The notes beneath the pieces are model-generated. The model searched no databases. It was not told the origin of the DNA and saw only the letters and a list, made by a program, of their open reading frames with translations. A program made the position numbers and the translations under genes. From contig NZ_QXIY01000030.1 of the NCBI RefSeq assembly GCF_003570995.1, positions 62,001 to 126,000 of the forward strand: DNA of 64,000 nt, given 5' to 3'. Source of the DNA: Candidatus Cryosericum septentrionale (GTDB taxonomy: Bacteria; Caldisericota; Caldisericia; Cryosericales; Cryosericaceae). Positions 32,813 through 41,337 of the stretch are shown here, piece after piece (positions within the stretch are counted from its first letter, which is position 1; each line of letters opens with the position of its first letter).

Positions 32813-33007
32813 CCTTCCTCCTTTTAATATGAAAAATCTCTCTTAATCATAATCATCAAGATAAGGCGCTTGGTAGTGTTGGTATGTCTCGTGAAGGTAG
32901 TTGTATGGCTTGTGGTGTCTGTGGGTGCAGCTGTGGATAACTTGCGCGGGTTATCAACACTGTGCACATCCGGAACGGTCGGGATAACTCTCCACAGGTT
33001 ATACACC
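32813..33007. other. Candidate oriC in the dnaA-dnaN gap
   Basis: A 186-bp gap. Its dnaN-proximal end (about 32823-32864) is strongly AT-rich, suiting an unwinding element. The dnaA-proximal half has TGTGGATAA (32932-32940), TTATCAACA (32951-32959), CTCTCCACA (32988-32996) and TTATACACC (32999-33007, overlapping the dnaA stop). DnaA boxes next to an AT-rich tract between dnaA and dnaN are the classic layout of a bacterial origin. Confidence 0.75.
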
Positions 33008-34339
33008 TCTCTTCAACTGCTTTACCAAGCTGTCGAGCAGTGCTCTCAGGGTGTCGTCACTCTTCATGTCTTGCTGGATCTTCTGACAGGCGTAGATGAC
33101 CGTCGTGTGGTCGCGCCCGCCGAACTTCTCGCCAATATATGGCAGAGAGGCTTCGGTCAGGTCCCGGCTCAGATACATGGCAATCTGCCTCGGCATCGCG
33201 ATATCCTGACTGCGCCTCTTGGCCTGGAGGTCGGCAACCGAGATGTGAAAGTAGGACGAGACTGACTGCATGATGGCGTCGATGGTAATTGGCTTGTTGA
33301 TAACCGGGATGATATCCTTGAGTGTCTCCTCGGTGAAGGGGAGCGTGACCTCTTCGTTGGTGAGCGAAGCTGTCGCAAGGACGCGCATGAGCGCGCCTTC
33401 GAGCTCGCGGATGTTGCTCCCGATGTTTGCGGCGATATACTCCAGCACTTCCTGGGGGACGTCGATCTTGTCCAGCTCGGCCTTCTTCTTCAGGATGGCA
33501 ACCTTGGTCTCGTAGTCGGGGCGGCTGATGTCGGCGATGAGGCCCCACTCAAAGCGCGAAGTGAGGCGTTCCTCGAGGGTGGCGATCTCCTTGGGCAGGA
33601 CGTCGGACGTAATGACGATCTGCTTGTGGGCATCATACAACGCATTGAAGATGTGGAAGAATTCCTCCTGCGTGCGTTCCTTGCCTGCCAGAAACTGGAT
33701 GTCGTCGATGAGCAGGATATCTGCCCCCCGCGTCTCCTTGTGGAAGTTCTCGATGACGGAGTTGTTGTTCCGTGCATTCTGGATGGAACTGACCACCTCG
33801 TTCGTAAACTTTTCGCCGGTCGTATAGACGATCTTCTTGCCCGGGCCCTGTGCCAGGATATGGTGTGCGATACCCTGGAGAAGGTGGGTCTTGCCCAGCC
33901 CGACTCCACCGTAGATGTAGAGAGGGTTGTAGACGTTGCCAGGGTTGCCCGCAACGGCGTTCGATGCCGCGAAGGCAAGGCGGTTCCCTGCGCCGACGAC
34001 GAAGTTCTCGAAGTTATAGCGCCTGTTGAGGATCAGCGTATTGTTGTGCTGGAGCATACCGGGCTCGGTGGGGATCTCTTCCGGCGGCTGTTGCACAACT
34101 TCCACCGCGATGGTGGTCGGTTGACCCTTGATCGCGTCGATCGTCTCCTTGATAACGTCATAGTACCGGCTGACAATCCAGTCCCTCGCAAACTCGCTGG
34201 GGACGCCGATGGTGAGAGAAACGTTGTCCTCGTGGAGCGTCGTCGCGTTCTTGAACCACATCTCGAACGTCGGGCGCGCGAGTTGCTTGCTGAAGATGTC
34301 GAGCAGGTGCTGCCAGGAATCCGACCGTTGTTCTTCCAT
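32999..34339 (-). CDS. dnaA: Chromosomal replication initiator DnaA
   Basis: A 446-residue DnaA of normal length. Domain I (about 1-80) has FEMWFKNAT. The AAA+ domain has NFVVGAGNRLAFAA, Walker A GGVGLGKTHLLQ, Walker B ILLIDDIQFLAGKE and sensor segments ITSDVLPKEI and LTSRFEWGLI. Domain IV has the DnaA-box-binding pattern RQIAMYLSRDL and GGRDHTTVIYA. It opens the origin and loads the helicase. ATG 34339 has AAGGGAG 7 nt upstream; the open frame extends to 34657 but the extra residues are not DnaA-like. Confidence 0.97.
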   Translation of the reverse strand: MEEQRSDSWQHLLDIFSKQLARPTFEMWFKNATTLHEDNVSLTIGVPSEFARDWIVSRYYDVIKETIDAIKGQPTTIAVEVVQQPPEEIPTEPGMLQHNNTLILNRRYNFENFVVGAGNRLAFAASNAVAGNPGNVYNPLYIYGGVGLGKTHLLQGIAHHILAQGPGKKIVYTTGEKFTNEVVSSIQNARNNNSVIENFHKETRGADILLIDDIQFLAGKERTQEEFFHIFNALYDAHKQIVITSDVLPKEIATLEERLTSRFEWGLIADISRPDYETKVAILKKKAELDKIDVPQEVLEYIAANIGSNIRELEGALMRVLATASLTNEEVTLPFTEETLKDIIPVINKPITIDAIMQSVSSYFHISVADLQAKRRSQDIAMPRQIAMYLSRDLTEASLPYIGEKFGGRDHTTVIYACQKIQQDMKSDDTLRALLDSLVKQLKRGV

Positions 34340-34501
34340 GTTCTGCTCCCTTTGCTCTCGCGCTAAGTGACCACACCCCGGCCAGAGAAAAATCAAGCCA
34401 CGACATGGGCCGTACATACACATACACCAGCGCAACCACCCCGCCTTTGTGACGGAACACCGGAGCGTTGTCAGGCCATGTGCATCCGTTTTGTGTGATA
34501 T

Positions 34502-34530
34502 AGTATAGACGAAATGAAGACTAGCGGCAA
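34502..34530 (-). promoter_or_regulatory. dnaA promoter
   Basis: On the minus strand TTGCCG (34525-34530), a 17-nt spacer, TATACT (34502-34507). The transcript would start near 34495, leaving a leader of about 155 nt before the dnaA ATG. Confidence 0.6.
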
Positions 34531-34548
34531 TCAGAAAAGGACTCACAG

Positions 34549-35904
34549 ATGACAATCCGCAGCAGACAAGGCAGGATGAGGAGCAGGCGACGTTCCCAGG
34601 ATGGGGGACTGCTTGTTCTGATCCTCGCACTGGTTCTGGCCCTTGTCGTCGGCTCAAGCTTCCGCAAGGCCGGTGGGCGGAGTACGCCCGTGGTCCTGTG
34701 GTATCTCGACGCCTCGACCCGGGAACTGGTCAGCAATCCTGCTGTGGCAAAACTGCCGACACGGCGCGTGGAACAGGTGGCGGGAATTATCGATCTCCTG
34801 CGTACGCCGCCTGCGGACCAGGGGCTTGCGACGGCTGTCCCTGCCGGCTTCACTGCGCATAGAGCGACACTTCTGCCCGGTGGGATCCTCGACGTGGTCC
34901 TGGGCGTGGCACGCGATCAGCTTCCCATGGGGTTTGCGGAAGAAAATGCGCTCTACTGGCAACTTGTCAACTCCATGCTGGGTCTGCCGGGCGTCCTCTC
35001 GATCGAACTCTCGGTCGACAGTCGTCCCACAGGAACCTTCCTCTCCTTCGTCAAGACTCAGCGAGAACTGGGTGCCAATGAGGCCATGTTGGACAAGGGA
35101 CAAGCGGTCGATCTGTATTTTGTGGGCGGTGACGGCCGCTATGTTGTTGAACGCCGCGCACTCCCGACTGGGCTGACACGCTCTCAGCTGGCATTGCAGG
35201 CTACACGCGCTCTCATGGAGGGCCCGACGCATCCCAGTCTCGTGAGTCCTCTGCCCGGAACGAATATGCTTCGCGGAGTCACCGTCTCCGGTCGAACAGC
35301 GTCTGTCGATTTTGAGGAGAGCGTCCTCAAACTGAGCATGGGGGCTCAGGAAGAAGAGCAGGCCAAGAACTCCCTGGTCCTTACGCTCACGAGACTCGCG
35401 GGAGTCAGTCGCGTCCGGCTCCTGGTAGGCGGACACAGTGTGGAAAGCCTGTTTGGACACGTGGACACGGCTGATCCATTGTTCAGGCTGGATGGGCGCC
35501 TGGAAGAAGGTACGGCCCTCGCCGTCTACAGTCTCACCGAGGTCGACGGCGACAAACTCCCGGTACTGACTGTTTATCAACAGAAGCAGGCGCTCATGGG
35601 ACGCAGCGTCATGATCTCGAAGTCGGTCGCCCAGCTGGGGAATCCGCCCAAAGGCGACGCGTCACTTGTCCCACACGGCACCCGGGTCACCTCCATGGTT
35701 CTGGAAGCCAACACGGGGACGTTGCGTCTATCTCTTGCTATGACTCCTCTCCCCAAGGACCAGGCGGCCGAGGTGCTCATGGTCGAACAGTTGCGGTTAA
35801 GCCTTACCGAACTGCCGTCCGTCACGTCGTTGCAGGTAGGGGTCAACGGGTCTGTTGCTTTCTTGCCGGGAGGCTACTATATAGGCAAGCCATTCTCGCG
35901 ATAG
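34549..35904 (+). CDS. GerMN-domain envelope protein
   Basis: A 451-residue protein with a basic N-terminus and one transmembrane helix (LLVLILALVLALVVGSS, about residues 21-37). Then come repeated GerMN-type units: around 50-165 (VVLWYLDASTRELV to LPGVLSIELSVDS), around 190-300 (VDLYFVGGDGRYVV, ALMEGP, GVTVSGRTASVDF) and a third, weaker one around 320-445 ending SVTSLQVGVNGS. GerMN domains occur in sporulation and envelope lipoproteins and bind unknown ligands. The gene diverges from dnaA and precedes the helicase gene by 10 nt. Confidence 0.78.
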   Translation: MTIRSRQGRMRSRRRSQDGGLLVLILALVLALVVGSSFRKAGGRSTPVVLWYLDASTRELVSNPAVAKLPTRRVEQVAGIIDLLRTPPADQGLATAVPAGFTAHRATLLPGGILDVVLGVARDQLPMGFAEENALYWQLVNSMLGLPGVLSIELSVDSRPTGTFLSFVKTQRELGANEAMLDKGQAVDLYFVGGDGRYVVERRALPTGLTRSQLALQATRALMEGPTHPSLVSPLPGTNMLRGVTVSGRTASVDFEESVLKLSMGAQEEEQAKNSLVLTLTRLAGVSRVRLLVGGHSVESLFGHVDTADPLFRLDGRLEEGTALAVYSLTEVDGDKLPVLTVYQQKQALMGRSVMISKSVAQLGNPPKGDASLVPHGTRVTSMVLEANTGTLRLSLAMTPLPKDQAAEVLMVEQLRLSLTELPSVTSLQVGVNGSVAFLPGGYYIGKPFSR

Positions 35905-35914
35905 GGGGAAAACC

Positions 35915-37432
35915 ATGACGACAGACAGGACCGAATTCCGGTTGGTGGCTGGGGCTCTGGCGGCTCCTCAGCATCTTGAGAAGCTCCAGAAGCTGGGTAT
36001 GAGCTCTTCGCTGTTCGAAGACGGCGACCTCAAGGCTGTCTTCGACGCATTTCAGTGGTACTGCTCCAACCACAAAGGGGAAGGTGGCAAGATAGACCTT
36101 CCGCTGTTCACGGCCTATCTGACCGAAGAACGTCATGTGACTCCGGCTATTGCGACGCTGGTGGGCAAGTTGACTGACGGTGGTGGCGAGGACATGACGA
36201 CGCTGGTCGAGATGCTGGACCGGCTGAAAACGCGCGCAGCACGTCGGAAGCTGCGTACGATTGCCGACAGCATCAACAGCTTTACCGATGCCGAGAAACA
36301 GGGGCGGCGCGTGGAAGACTTCGCCGCCGAGATCTCCGAGCAGCTTCGCCAGGTGGCGCGCCTCTCGTCCCAGAGCAGGCAGGAGCCAATCCGTGACGAA
36401 CTGCTGCGGTACGTTGAGGAGGTCCGCACTCGGGAAACAGGGCGTCCCTCGATCCTCGGTATGAGCATAGCCCCTTATGACAACCTCAATACGGCGATCT
36501 CAGGGCTGCGCCCTGGTTTCTACTACGCGGTCGGCGGCGCTCCGAGGCGAGGGAAAACCAACCTGATGCTGCGACTGGCCACGCTCATTGCGCGCAATGA
36601 GAAGGTTCCGGTCCTGTACTATTCCTATGAGCAGACGAAGCGCGTCCTCCTGACTCGCGTCCTGTCACAGGAATCACTTATCAACCCGCTGATCCTTCAG
36701 AAGGGAGACATCAGAAACAAGGCTGAGCTCGTCACCCGGTTCAACAAAGGGATCAAGGAGACCTCGGCCTACATGGACAACTTCTACCTCTTCGAGGGGG
36801 ACCGTCAGGATACGCTCGAGCATATCCGCAGTGTCGCATATGGGATCATGGACTCCCACCACACCGACCACTGTGCCATCTTCATCGACTACCTGCAGAA
36901 GGTGCCGACGGTCAACCCGTACGCCAGTCTGCAGAAGCAGGTCGACGAGGTGTCCGGCCTCATCGCACAACTCTCCACCGAGCTGCAGTCCCCCATCGTG
37001 GCTGTGTCGTCGTTCGACAAGGACGGCTGCCGCCTCGATAGCGAGACGTCCAAGGACCGCCCCACGATGTTCAATTGCACGGGCGGCGGCGACATCGAAT
37101 ATGACGCGGACGTGGCATTGATCATTGTCAAGGACTATCACGACACCGCGCAGCTGGAAGAGAAGATTGCCAACGCCGTACGTGAAGGGGGAGTGAACCC
37201 TCACCACATTCCCCACTTTGACATCCTCAACCTGTTCATCGACAAGAACCGCGACGCCCCCGAGGGAGGCAATATCATTGTCCAGTTCCTCTTCCTGATC
37301 GAAGATAACCAGATGGTGGAGCTGGGCTACAAGGATGTAGAAGAACGCTACTCCTATGCCAAAGCCGGAAAGATCTTCGAGTGGCTGCTCGAGCGCGGAT
37401 ATCTCGAGGCGGTCGGCCCGGGCGAGCACTGA
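35915..37432 (+). CDS. DnaB-type replicative helicase
   Basis: A 505-residue RecA-fold helicase. The N-terminal domain (about 1-150) is helical like DnaB-N. The linker region is around 150-180. The C-terminal domain has Walker A GGAPRRGKTNLMLRLA (about 206-221), where DnaB normally has GRPSMGKT. The next strand is YYSYEQTKRVLLTR, where DnaB has a SLEM motif. Walker B is IFIDYLQKVP, and GGGDIEYDADVALII is the DnaB H4-like segment. The deviations in the P-loop and after it suggest a DnaB relative that may or may not be the main replicative helicase. Its position next to the dnaA operon and a DciA-like loader favours a replication role. Confidence 0.75.
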   Translation: MTTDRTEFRLVAGALAAPQHLEKLQKLGMSSSLFEDGDLKAVFDAFQWYCSNHKGEGGKIDLPLFTAYLTEERHVTPAIATLVGKLTDGGGEDMTTLVEMLDRLKTRAARRKLRTIADSINSFTDAEKQGRRVEDFAAEISEQLRQVARLSSQSRQEPIRDELLRYVEEVRTRETGRPSILGMSIAPYDNLNTAISGLRPGFYYAVGGAPRRGKTNLMLRLATLIARNEKVPVLYYSYEQTKRVLLTRVLSQESLINPLILQKGDIRNKAELVTRFNKGIKETSAYMDNFYLFEGDRQDTLEHIRSVAYGIMDSHHTDHCAIFIDYLQKVPTVNPYASLQKQVDEVSGLIAQLSTELQSPIVAVSSFDKDGCRLDSETSKDRPTMFNCTGGGDIEYDADVALIIVKDYHDTAQLEEKIANAVREGGVNPHHIPHFDILNLFIDKNRDAPEGGNIIVQFLFLIEDNQMVELGYKDVEERYSYAKAGKIFEWLLERGYLEAVGPGEH

Positions 37433-37442
37433 ATCTCCCCTG

Positions 37443-37467
37443 TAACCTTTTCTCTCCTGCTACCGTA
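37443..37467 (+). promoter_or_regulatory. ECF-type promoter, likely autoregulated
   Basis: TAACC (37443-37447) and CGTA (37464-37467) are 16 nt apart, resembling ECF sigma promoters (AAC-type -35, CGT -10). It lies 50 nt before the ECF sigma gene, where autoregulation is usual. Confidence 0.45.
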
Positions 37468-37514
37468 CGCTTGATGAACACGTAGGGCAATCAACCACGG
37501 AGAGGAGTAGGTGG

Positions 37515-38027
37515 ATGGAAGCAGTGGCTGACCGCGAGCTCTTCGCCCAGTTGATGGCGGAAAGTGAGCGTCCTGTGTACGCCTTTCTGGCGAGCAAGGT
37601 CCGGGACCGGACAACGGCGTCAGACATTGCACAAGAGGCTTTTTTTCTGGCATACAGGCGATTTGACTCGTATGACAGAAGCCGCCCTTTTCTCCCGTGG
37701 GTCATGACGATTACATATAACTGCTTGGTCGACTACTGGCGGAAGTCAGCACGCGAAGGTGGGGATCTGCCGGACGAGCAGCTCCTGGCGGCTCCTGAGC
37801 AGGACAGGGACGATGTGTGGAAACAGCAGGAGATCGTAGAGGCAATGACGAAGATTTCTCCGGAAGACAGCGCGCTGCTGACGATGTTTTATGCAGAAGA
37901 GTGCTCTCTTGCGACGATTGGCGGACGACTCGGTGTAGCCGAGGGTACGGCGAAAGTTCGGCTGTTCCGGGCGCGGGCCGCATTGAAGAAGCAGGTGGAA
38001 GCCCTGCACGAGCGAGGTACTGCATGA
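37515..38027 (+). CDS. ECF-family RNA polymerase sigma factor
   Basis: A 170-residue sigma-70 family protein with only regions 2 and 4. Region 2 has VRDRTTASDIAQEAFFLAYR and RPFLPWVMTITYN. Region 4 has LLTMFYAEECSLATIGGRLG and VAEGTAKVRLFRARAALKK, the -35-binding HTH. GAGGAG precedes the ATG. The stop overlaps the start of a small membrane protein (ATGA), which is the usual place for an anti-sigma factor. The four downstream genes suggest that the regulon deals with the cell envelope. Confidence 0.93.
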   Translation: MEAVADRELFAQLMAESERPVYAFLASKVRDRTTASDIAQEAFFLAYRRFDSYDRSRPFLPWVMTITYNCLVDYWRKSAREGGDLPDEQLLAAPEQDRDDVWKQQEIVEAMTKISPEDSALLTMFYAEECSLATIGGRLGVAEGTAKVRLFRARAALKKQVEALHERGTA

Positions 38028-38479
38028 GCACACGACATCTGACAGACGAGGAAGTGGAACGTATGATTGCCAACACACTCTCATGTCCTCCCGACCTTGT
38101 TCCACCGCCCGGGTTTGCCCGTGGCGTGTGGAACCGTGTCGACGCGTGGGAGGCAGAGCAGGAGCGGAAGAGGGCATCACGCAGCATCCTGGCTCGTCTC
38201 ATGGAAACGCGCATGAGGAATGGAGAACCGATGGCCGTCCTTGCCGCAGCGCTACTGTTTGGTGCCCTGTTCGTCGGGCTCTTCCTGACCGGGGCCTACA
38301 TGCTCGCCGCGCATTCATCAGTTGTCCTGCGGGTTGTGCAGTTCCTTGTTGGGCCCAACCTTGATGAACTGAGATCCTTGCTGATCCTGTGCACGCTTAC
38401 GGCCGTGGGTGGGCTGCTGCTCGGCAGTCTTGCTCTGAGTGAGCGTCTGTTCGGCCAGGGCGGAGGGTCGGCTGCATGA
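38024..38479 (+). CDS. Membrane protein, candidate anti-sigma factor
   Basis: A 151-residue protein with a soluble N-terminal part of about 70 residues and two transmembrane helices (about 74-97 and 118-140). The order (cytoplasmic domain, membrane helices) and the ATGA overlap with the ECF sigma gene fit an anti-sigma factor. The usual zinc-binding HxxxCxxC motif is absent; there is a single Cys at SCPP near residue 22. The call therefore rests on context. The 3' end overlaps the next gene by 4 nt. Confidence 0.6.
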   Translation: MSTRHLTDEEVERMIANTLSCPPDLVPPPGFARGVWNRVDAWEAEQERKRASRSILARLMETRMRNGEPMAVLAAALLFGALFVGLFLTGAYMLAAHSSVVLRVVQFLVGPNLDELRSLLILCTLTAVGGLLLGSLALSERLFGQGGGSAA

Positions 38480-39348
38480 TGCAGTCTGCTCCCACGACCG
38501 GCCGCAGGCGCGTTCTGGTCGCCGCCCTCGTCGTGAGCCTGATTGTCGTTGGCTCCGCGGTCGTGACGGTGGTGACGCGGAACGGTGGACTCAGGGCTGT
38601 TCCGGCGTATGTAGAGGGCACAATCCTGGCACTCCCGGGTGGCTCGGCGAGCAGTATATCGGTCGTAGGCGACAACCTCGAGGTCGTCGTGGGCACATCT
38701 CCCACCGTGACCTCAGCGAGCATCGTTCTCGGCAGTCAGGGATTCCGTCAGGATTTCCGTGCGAAGACCGGTACGTACGGATTGTACTTCGACAGTGTTC
38801 CTGGCGTCCAGGCGGGGGTCAAGCGTCTGACGGTTGTGGTTCCCGAGAATGGTACGCTGACGCTGACGCTCGTCGGTGAAGCCCGACTGATCCTGGATCA
38901 GGCTCGGCTCAAGGAGCTCCGTCTGGCTGGGGCGTCCTCCGCACTTGAACTGGACGCCACCGAATCCGGATCGATCATCGACCTTGTCCAGATCGAGAAC
39001 GTCACCGGTGGTTTCTCGACAATACGCCTCGGCAACCTGGATATGGCGGACCTTGTCATTGGCAACATCGTCGGTAGTTACGACCTCGACTTTTCGGGGT
39101 CGCTGGGCAGGCACTGTGACGTTTCACTGCACACAGCTGTGGGAAATGGTACGCTACGTATCCCCGGCAAACCGGGAGTACAACTTTCCATCGGGAATGT
39201 CCTGGGTAGGGTCCTGTCGTCGGGATTTGTGGCTGAGGGCAGTAAATCGTTTCTCAACGCCTCGGCAGCCACTGGAGCTGACCGGCAGCTCGTCGTGCGT
39301 ATCGACAATGCAATTGGACAAATTCAACTTGTGGAGGTACAGCAATGA
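38476..39348 (+). CDS. Envelope protein with LiaF/DUF4097-like beta-helix domain
   Basis: A 290-residue protein with an N-terminal signal anchor (VLVAALVVSLIVVGSAVV, about residues 13-30). The rest is rich in Gly, Val, Leu and short beta-strands (RLTVVVPENGTLTLTLVG, LDMADLVIGNIVGSYDLDF). This is the pattern of the toast-rack or DUF4097/LiaF-type domains found next to PspC in envelope-stress operons. It probably faces the outside of the membrane. Its role may be sensing or dampening the stress response. Overlapping ATGA junctions exist on both sides. Confidence 0.6.
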   Translation: MMQSAPTTGRRRVLVAALVVSLIVVGSAVVTVVTRNGGLRAVPAYVEGTILALPGGSASSISVVGDNLEVVVGTSPTVTSASIVLGSQGFRQDFRAKTGTYGLYFDSVPGVQAGVKRLTVVVPENGTLTLTLVGEARLILDQARLKELRLAGASSALELDATESGSIIDLVQIENVTGGFSTIRLGNLDMADLVIGNIVGSYDLDFSGSLGRHCDVSLHTAVGNGTLRIPGKPGVQLSIGNVLGRVLSSGFVAEGSKSFLNASAATGADRQLVVRIDNAIGQIQLVEVQQ

Positions 39349-39875
39349 ACAGCAACAACATTGACCGGCGGGTGGCCCTGAGCACTTTGCTCATCGTCTT
39401 TGGCGTCCACTTCCTGCTCCAGGCGTTTCCCCAGACGGGATACCATTTCGGCATCCTCGTTCCCCTGGCGGCGTTTGTGATCCTGCTGGGCATCTACGGC
39501 GTCGCGACGGGCTTTCAGCGGGATGCGCGTGAAACGGTGTTCTGGAGTGCTATGCTTGGTTTCGTCGGCATCATCGTCCTCCTGCAGGTCCTGGGGGTCG
39601 TCCGGTTCAGTCTTACGACCTTCGTCGGAGCAGCCGTGATTTCCGCGGGACTCTCCATCCTGTTGTCTACGCTGTTTGACTCGATTGAAAGCAAGACGTC
39701 GAAAAACGGGCTGATATGGGGAGTCGTGGCTGTCGCCGCGGGCTCTCTTGCGTTTCTTTCGGGGTTGGACATCTTCTCAGCTCAGGTGGTCGATATTATT
39801 CGGAAATCGGCAGTCGGGGGACTGTTCCTTGTGCTCGGACTGGTCGTTCTTATCAAGGGAGGTACCAGGAAATGA
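39345..39875 (+). CDS. Integral membrane protein, LiaF/DUF5668-like
   Basis: A 176-residue protein with about five or six hydrophobic helices: around 10-26, 34-54, 66-84, 90-107, 122-140 and 152-170. The opening NIDRRVALSTLLIVFGVHFLLQ recalls the membrane domain that precedes DUF4097-like domains in LiaF proteins, here as a separate gene. The function is unknown; the operon context points to envelope-stress signalling. It overlaps the next gene (ATGA). Confidence 0.6.
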   Translation: MNSNNIDRRVALSTLLIVFGVHFLLQAFPQTGYHFGILVPLAAFVILLGIYGVATGFQRDARETVFWSAMLGFVGIIVLLQVLGVVRFSLTTFVGAAVISAGLSILLSTLFDSIESKTSKNGLIWGVVAVAAGSLAFLSGLDIFSAQVVDIIRKSAVGGLFLVLGLVVLIKGGTRK

Positions 39876-40285
39876 AGAGTTTTGACAGACCAGATGAAGA
39901 AGCAGTCGGCGTCTGCACGAAGTGCGGAAAGGCGCTGGCTCGTGAGGAAGTAGTGATGGTGGATGGCAAGATCATGTGCGGCACCTGTGTACCAACGCAG
40001 CCCAGCGTTGCATCCGGTGAGCAGGGACCCATCCAGGACAAGTGGCAGCATCCGCAGGCTGAGCGTCCGGTCTCTTCGGGGCTCGGCTATGATTCCTCTA
40101 GGAGACTGTACCGCTCACACAGGAATCAGGTGATTGGCGGCGTGGCGGCCGGCGTGGCGGAGTACTTTGACATTGACCCGACCATTGTCCGCATCGCCTG
40201 GGCGTTGCTTGGGATGGCATGGGGGACGGGTATCCTGGTCTATCTTATCTGCTGGCTCGTGATCCCGCTCAACCCCACCCAGTAG
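39872..40285 (+). CDS. PspC-domain protein with N-terminal zinc ribbon
   Basis: A 137-residue protein. The N-terminal 40 residues form a zinc ribbon (CTKCGK and CGTC). A linker follows, then the PspC domain from about residue 78: RRLYRSHRNQVIGGVAAGVAEYFDIDPTIVRI, quoted here by its core GGVAAGVAEYFDIDPT. It ends with one membrane helix (GTGILVYLICWLVIPL). PspC proteins respond to membrane stress. The ATG at 39872 overlaps the previous stop. It is last in the sigma-factor operon and is followed by a strong terminator. Confidence 0.88.
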   Translation: MKSFDRPDEEAVGVCTKCGKALAREEVVMVDGKIMCGTCVPTQPSVASGEQGPIQDKWQHPQAERPVSSGLGYDSSRRLYRSHRNQVIGGVAAGVAEYFDIDPTIVRIAWALLGMAWGTGILVYLICWLVIPLNPTQ

Positions 40286-40310
40286 ATCAGGTACGAAAAC
40301 ATAACATATC

Positions 40311-40319
40311 TGTGGATAA
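40311..40319 (-). other. Perfect DnaA box
   Basis: TGTGGATAA is the reverse complement of TTATCCACA. It lies alone in the gap after the PspC gene, with a second TGTGGAAA-like word 11 nt further on. Confidence 0.5.
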
Positions 40320-40352
40320 TGTGGAAATAGTCCCGGCGACCTTGCTGGGATG

Positions 40353-40395
40353 ACAAGTCCCCGACAGCTTGTATAGGCTGTCGGGGACTTGTTTT
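40353..40395 (+). terminator. Strong terminator after the PspC operon
   Basis: A perfect 16-bp stem (40353-40368 with 40377-40392) has an 8-nt loop and ends in TTTTC. It lies between convergent genes and could also serve the minus-strand transposase-like gene. Confidence 0.9.
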
Positions 40396-40417
40396 CATGC
40401 TGTCTGGGAGGAATCGT

Positions 40418-41302
40418 TCAGTGGACGGGAGGAGGCACCTCTCTTCGCCCGCCCGGAGCTGCGCGGAGGTACCGGCTGACCGTCGTATAGTGGACGCCCA
40501 GGTGGTCACCGATCTGTACGAGCGAATAACCCAGATGGACGGCTGCTGCGACGCGCAATGGGAGCTGCGAGCGTTCACGCCTGACATCGGGCCCGAAGAT
40601 CTGGGTCAGGGAGGGCCGCGCCAGCATCAGAAGTAGTGCGGCGACCGAGGGTTCAGACGCTCTGCTCACCAGGTGCTCAGTGACCACCTGGACGAACGTC
40701 TGTGTTCCCAGAATGCCCGGTGGCATCACGTGCGCGAGAGGGGTCGGCTGGCCGATGCCCGCCCGAACGTAATCGGCATAGACGGCGACAGCCTCTTCCT
40801 GTGTTCGGCCGAAATGTGACAGCAGAGACTCGGCGGCAAGTGGGGCACTCCGTACGTGGGTACTCATGACTGTCGCCTGGTAACTGCTCCAGGGCCATTC
40901 CTCGGGGGTGGCGACCACAGCGGATGCCACGGGCTGGAGGACGACGTAGCGGCAGACCGGCATGAGCCACACGTCGGGTTCCAGGAGGATGGCCCGATAG
41001 GCTCCGCGGAAGACTCGCCCCGAGCATTTATTCTGGCGGTTTATATGCCGCGTGTAGTTGCTGATGAACCGACGCATGCCTGTGCCGAGATCTCCGCCAG
41101 GCGTCTCCACGACGAAGCTGTAGCGGTCCGGCAACATGCACCATGAGTAAATATGCCAGTCCAGGTCCGTCGCCACCGTCGTGAGGTCAGCGAGGAACTG
41201 CAAGCGAGCGTCGTCGCTCTGCATGATGGATCGACCAGCAGGAGCAACGTCGGAAATCAGATAGACGGCACCTGGAAACTCGATGCGCAACGGTTGAGCC
41301 AC
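40418..41302 (-). CDS. REP-associated transposase-like protein (Y1_Tnp/RAYT) with HUH motif lost, C-terminal HTH
   Basis: A 294-residue relative of IS200/REP-associated tyrosine transposases. The N-terminal domain has PLRIEFPGAVYLISDV, the candidate catalytic Tyr in FISNYTRHIN and VFRGAYRAILLEPD. The HUH metal site, normally written MPNHVHLL or similar, reads MLPDRYSFVVET here, so both histidines are gone. The C-terminal region (about 245-285) is a DnaA domain IV-like HTH: HLGYSLVQIGDHLGVHYTTV. It is therefore likely a domesticated DNA-binding protein. Start GTG 41302 has GGAGGG 3 nt upstream; the frame is open to 41347 but that part covers the promoter. Confidence 0.7.
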   Translation of the reverse strand: MAQPLRIEFPGAVYLISDVAPAGRSIMQSDDARLQFLADLTTVATDLDWHIYSWCMLPDRYSFVVETPGGDLGTGMRRFISNYTRHINRQNKCSGRVFRGAYRAILLEPDVWLMPVCRYVVLQPVASAVVATPEEWPWSSYQATVMSTHVRSAPLAAESLLSHFGRTQEEAVAVYADYVRAGIGQPTPLAHVMPPGILGTQTFVQVVTEHLVSRASEPSVAALLLMLARPSLTQIFGPDVRRERSQLPLRVAAAVHLGYSLVQIGDHLGVHYTTVSRYLRAAPGGRREVPPPVH

Positions 41303-41337
41303 AAACCCTCCTTTGCCGAGAGGCGTGGATGACAATT

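Noticed and set aside
34549..34657. Extended dnaA start back to 34657
   Set aside because: The extra residues are Cys-rich, overlap the divergent gene and its promoter, and are not DnaA-like; ATG 34339 has a good ribosome binding site.
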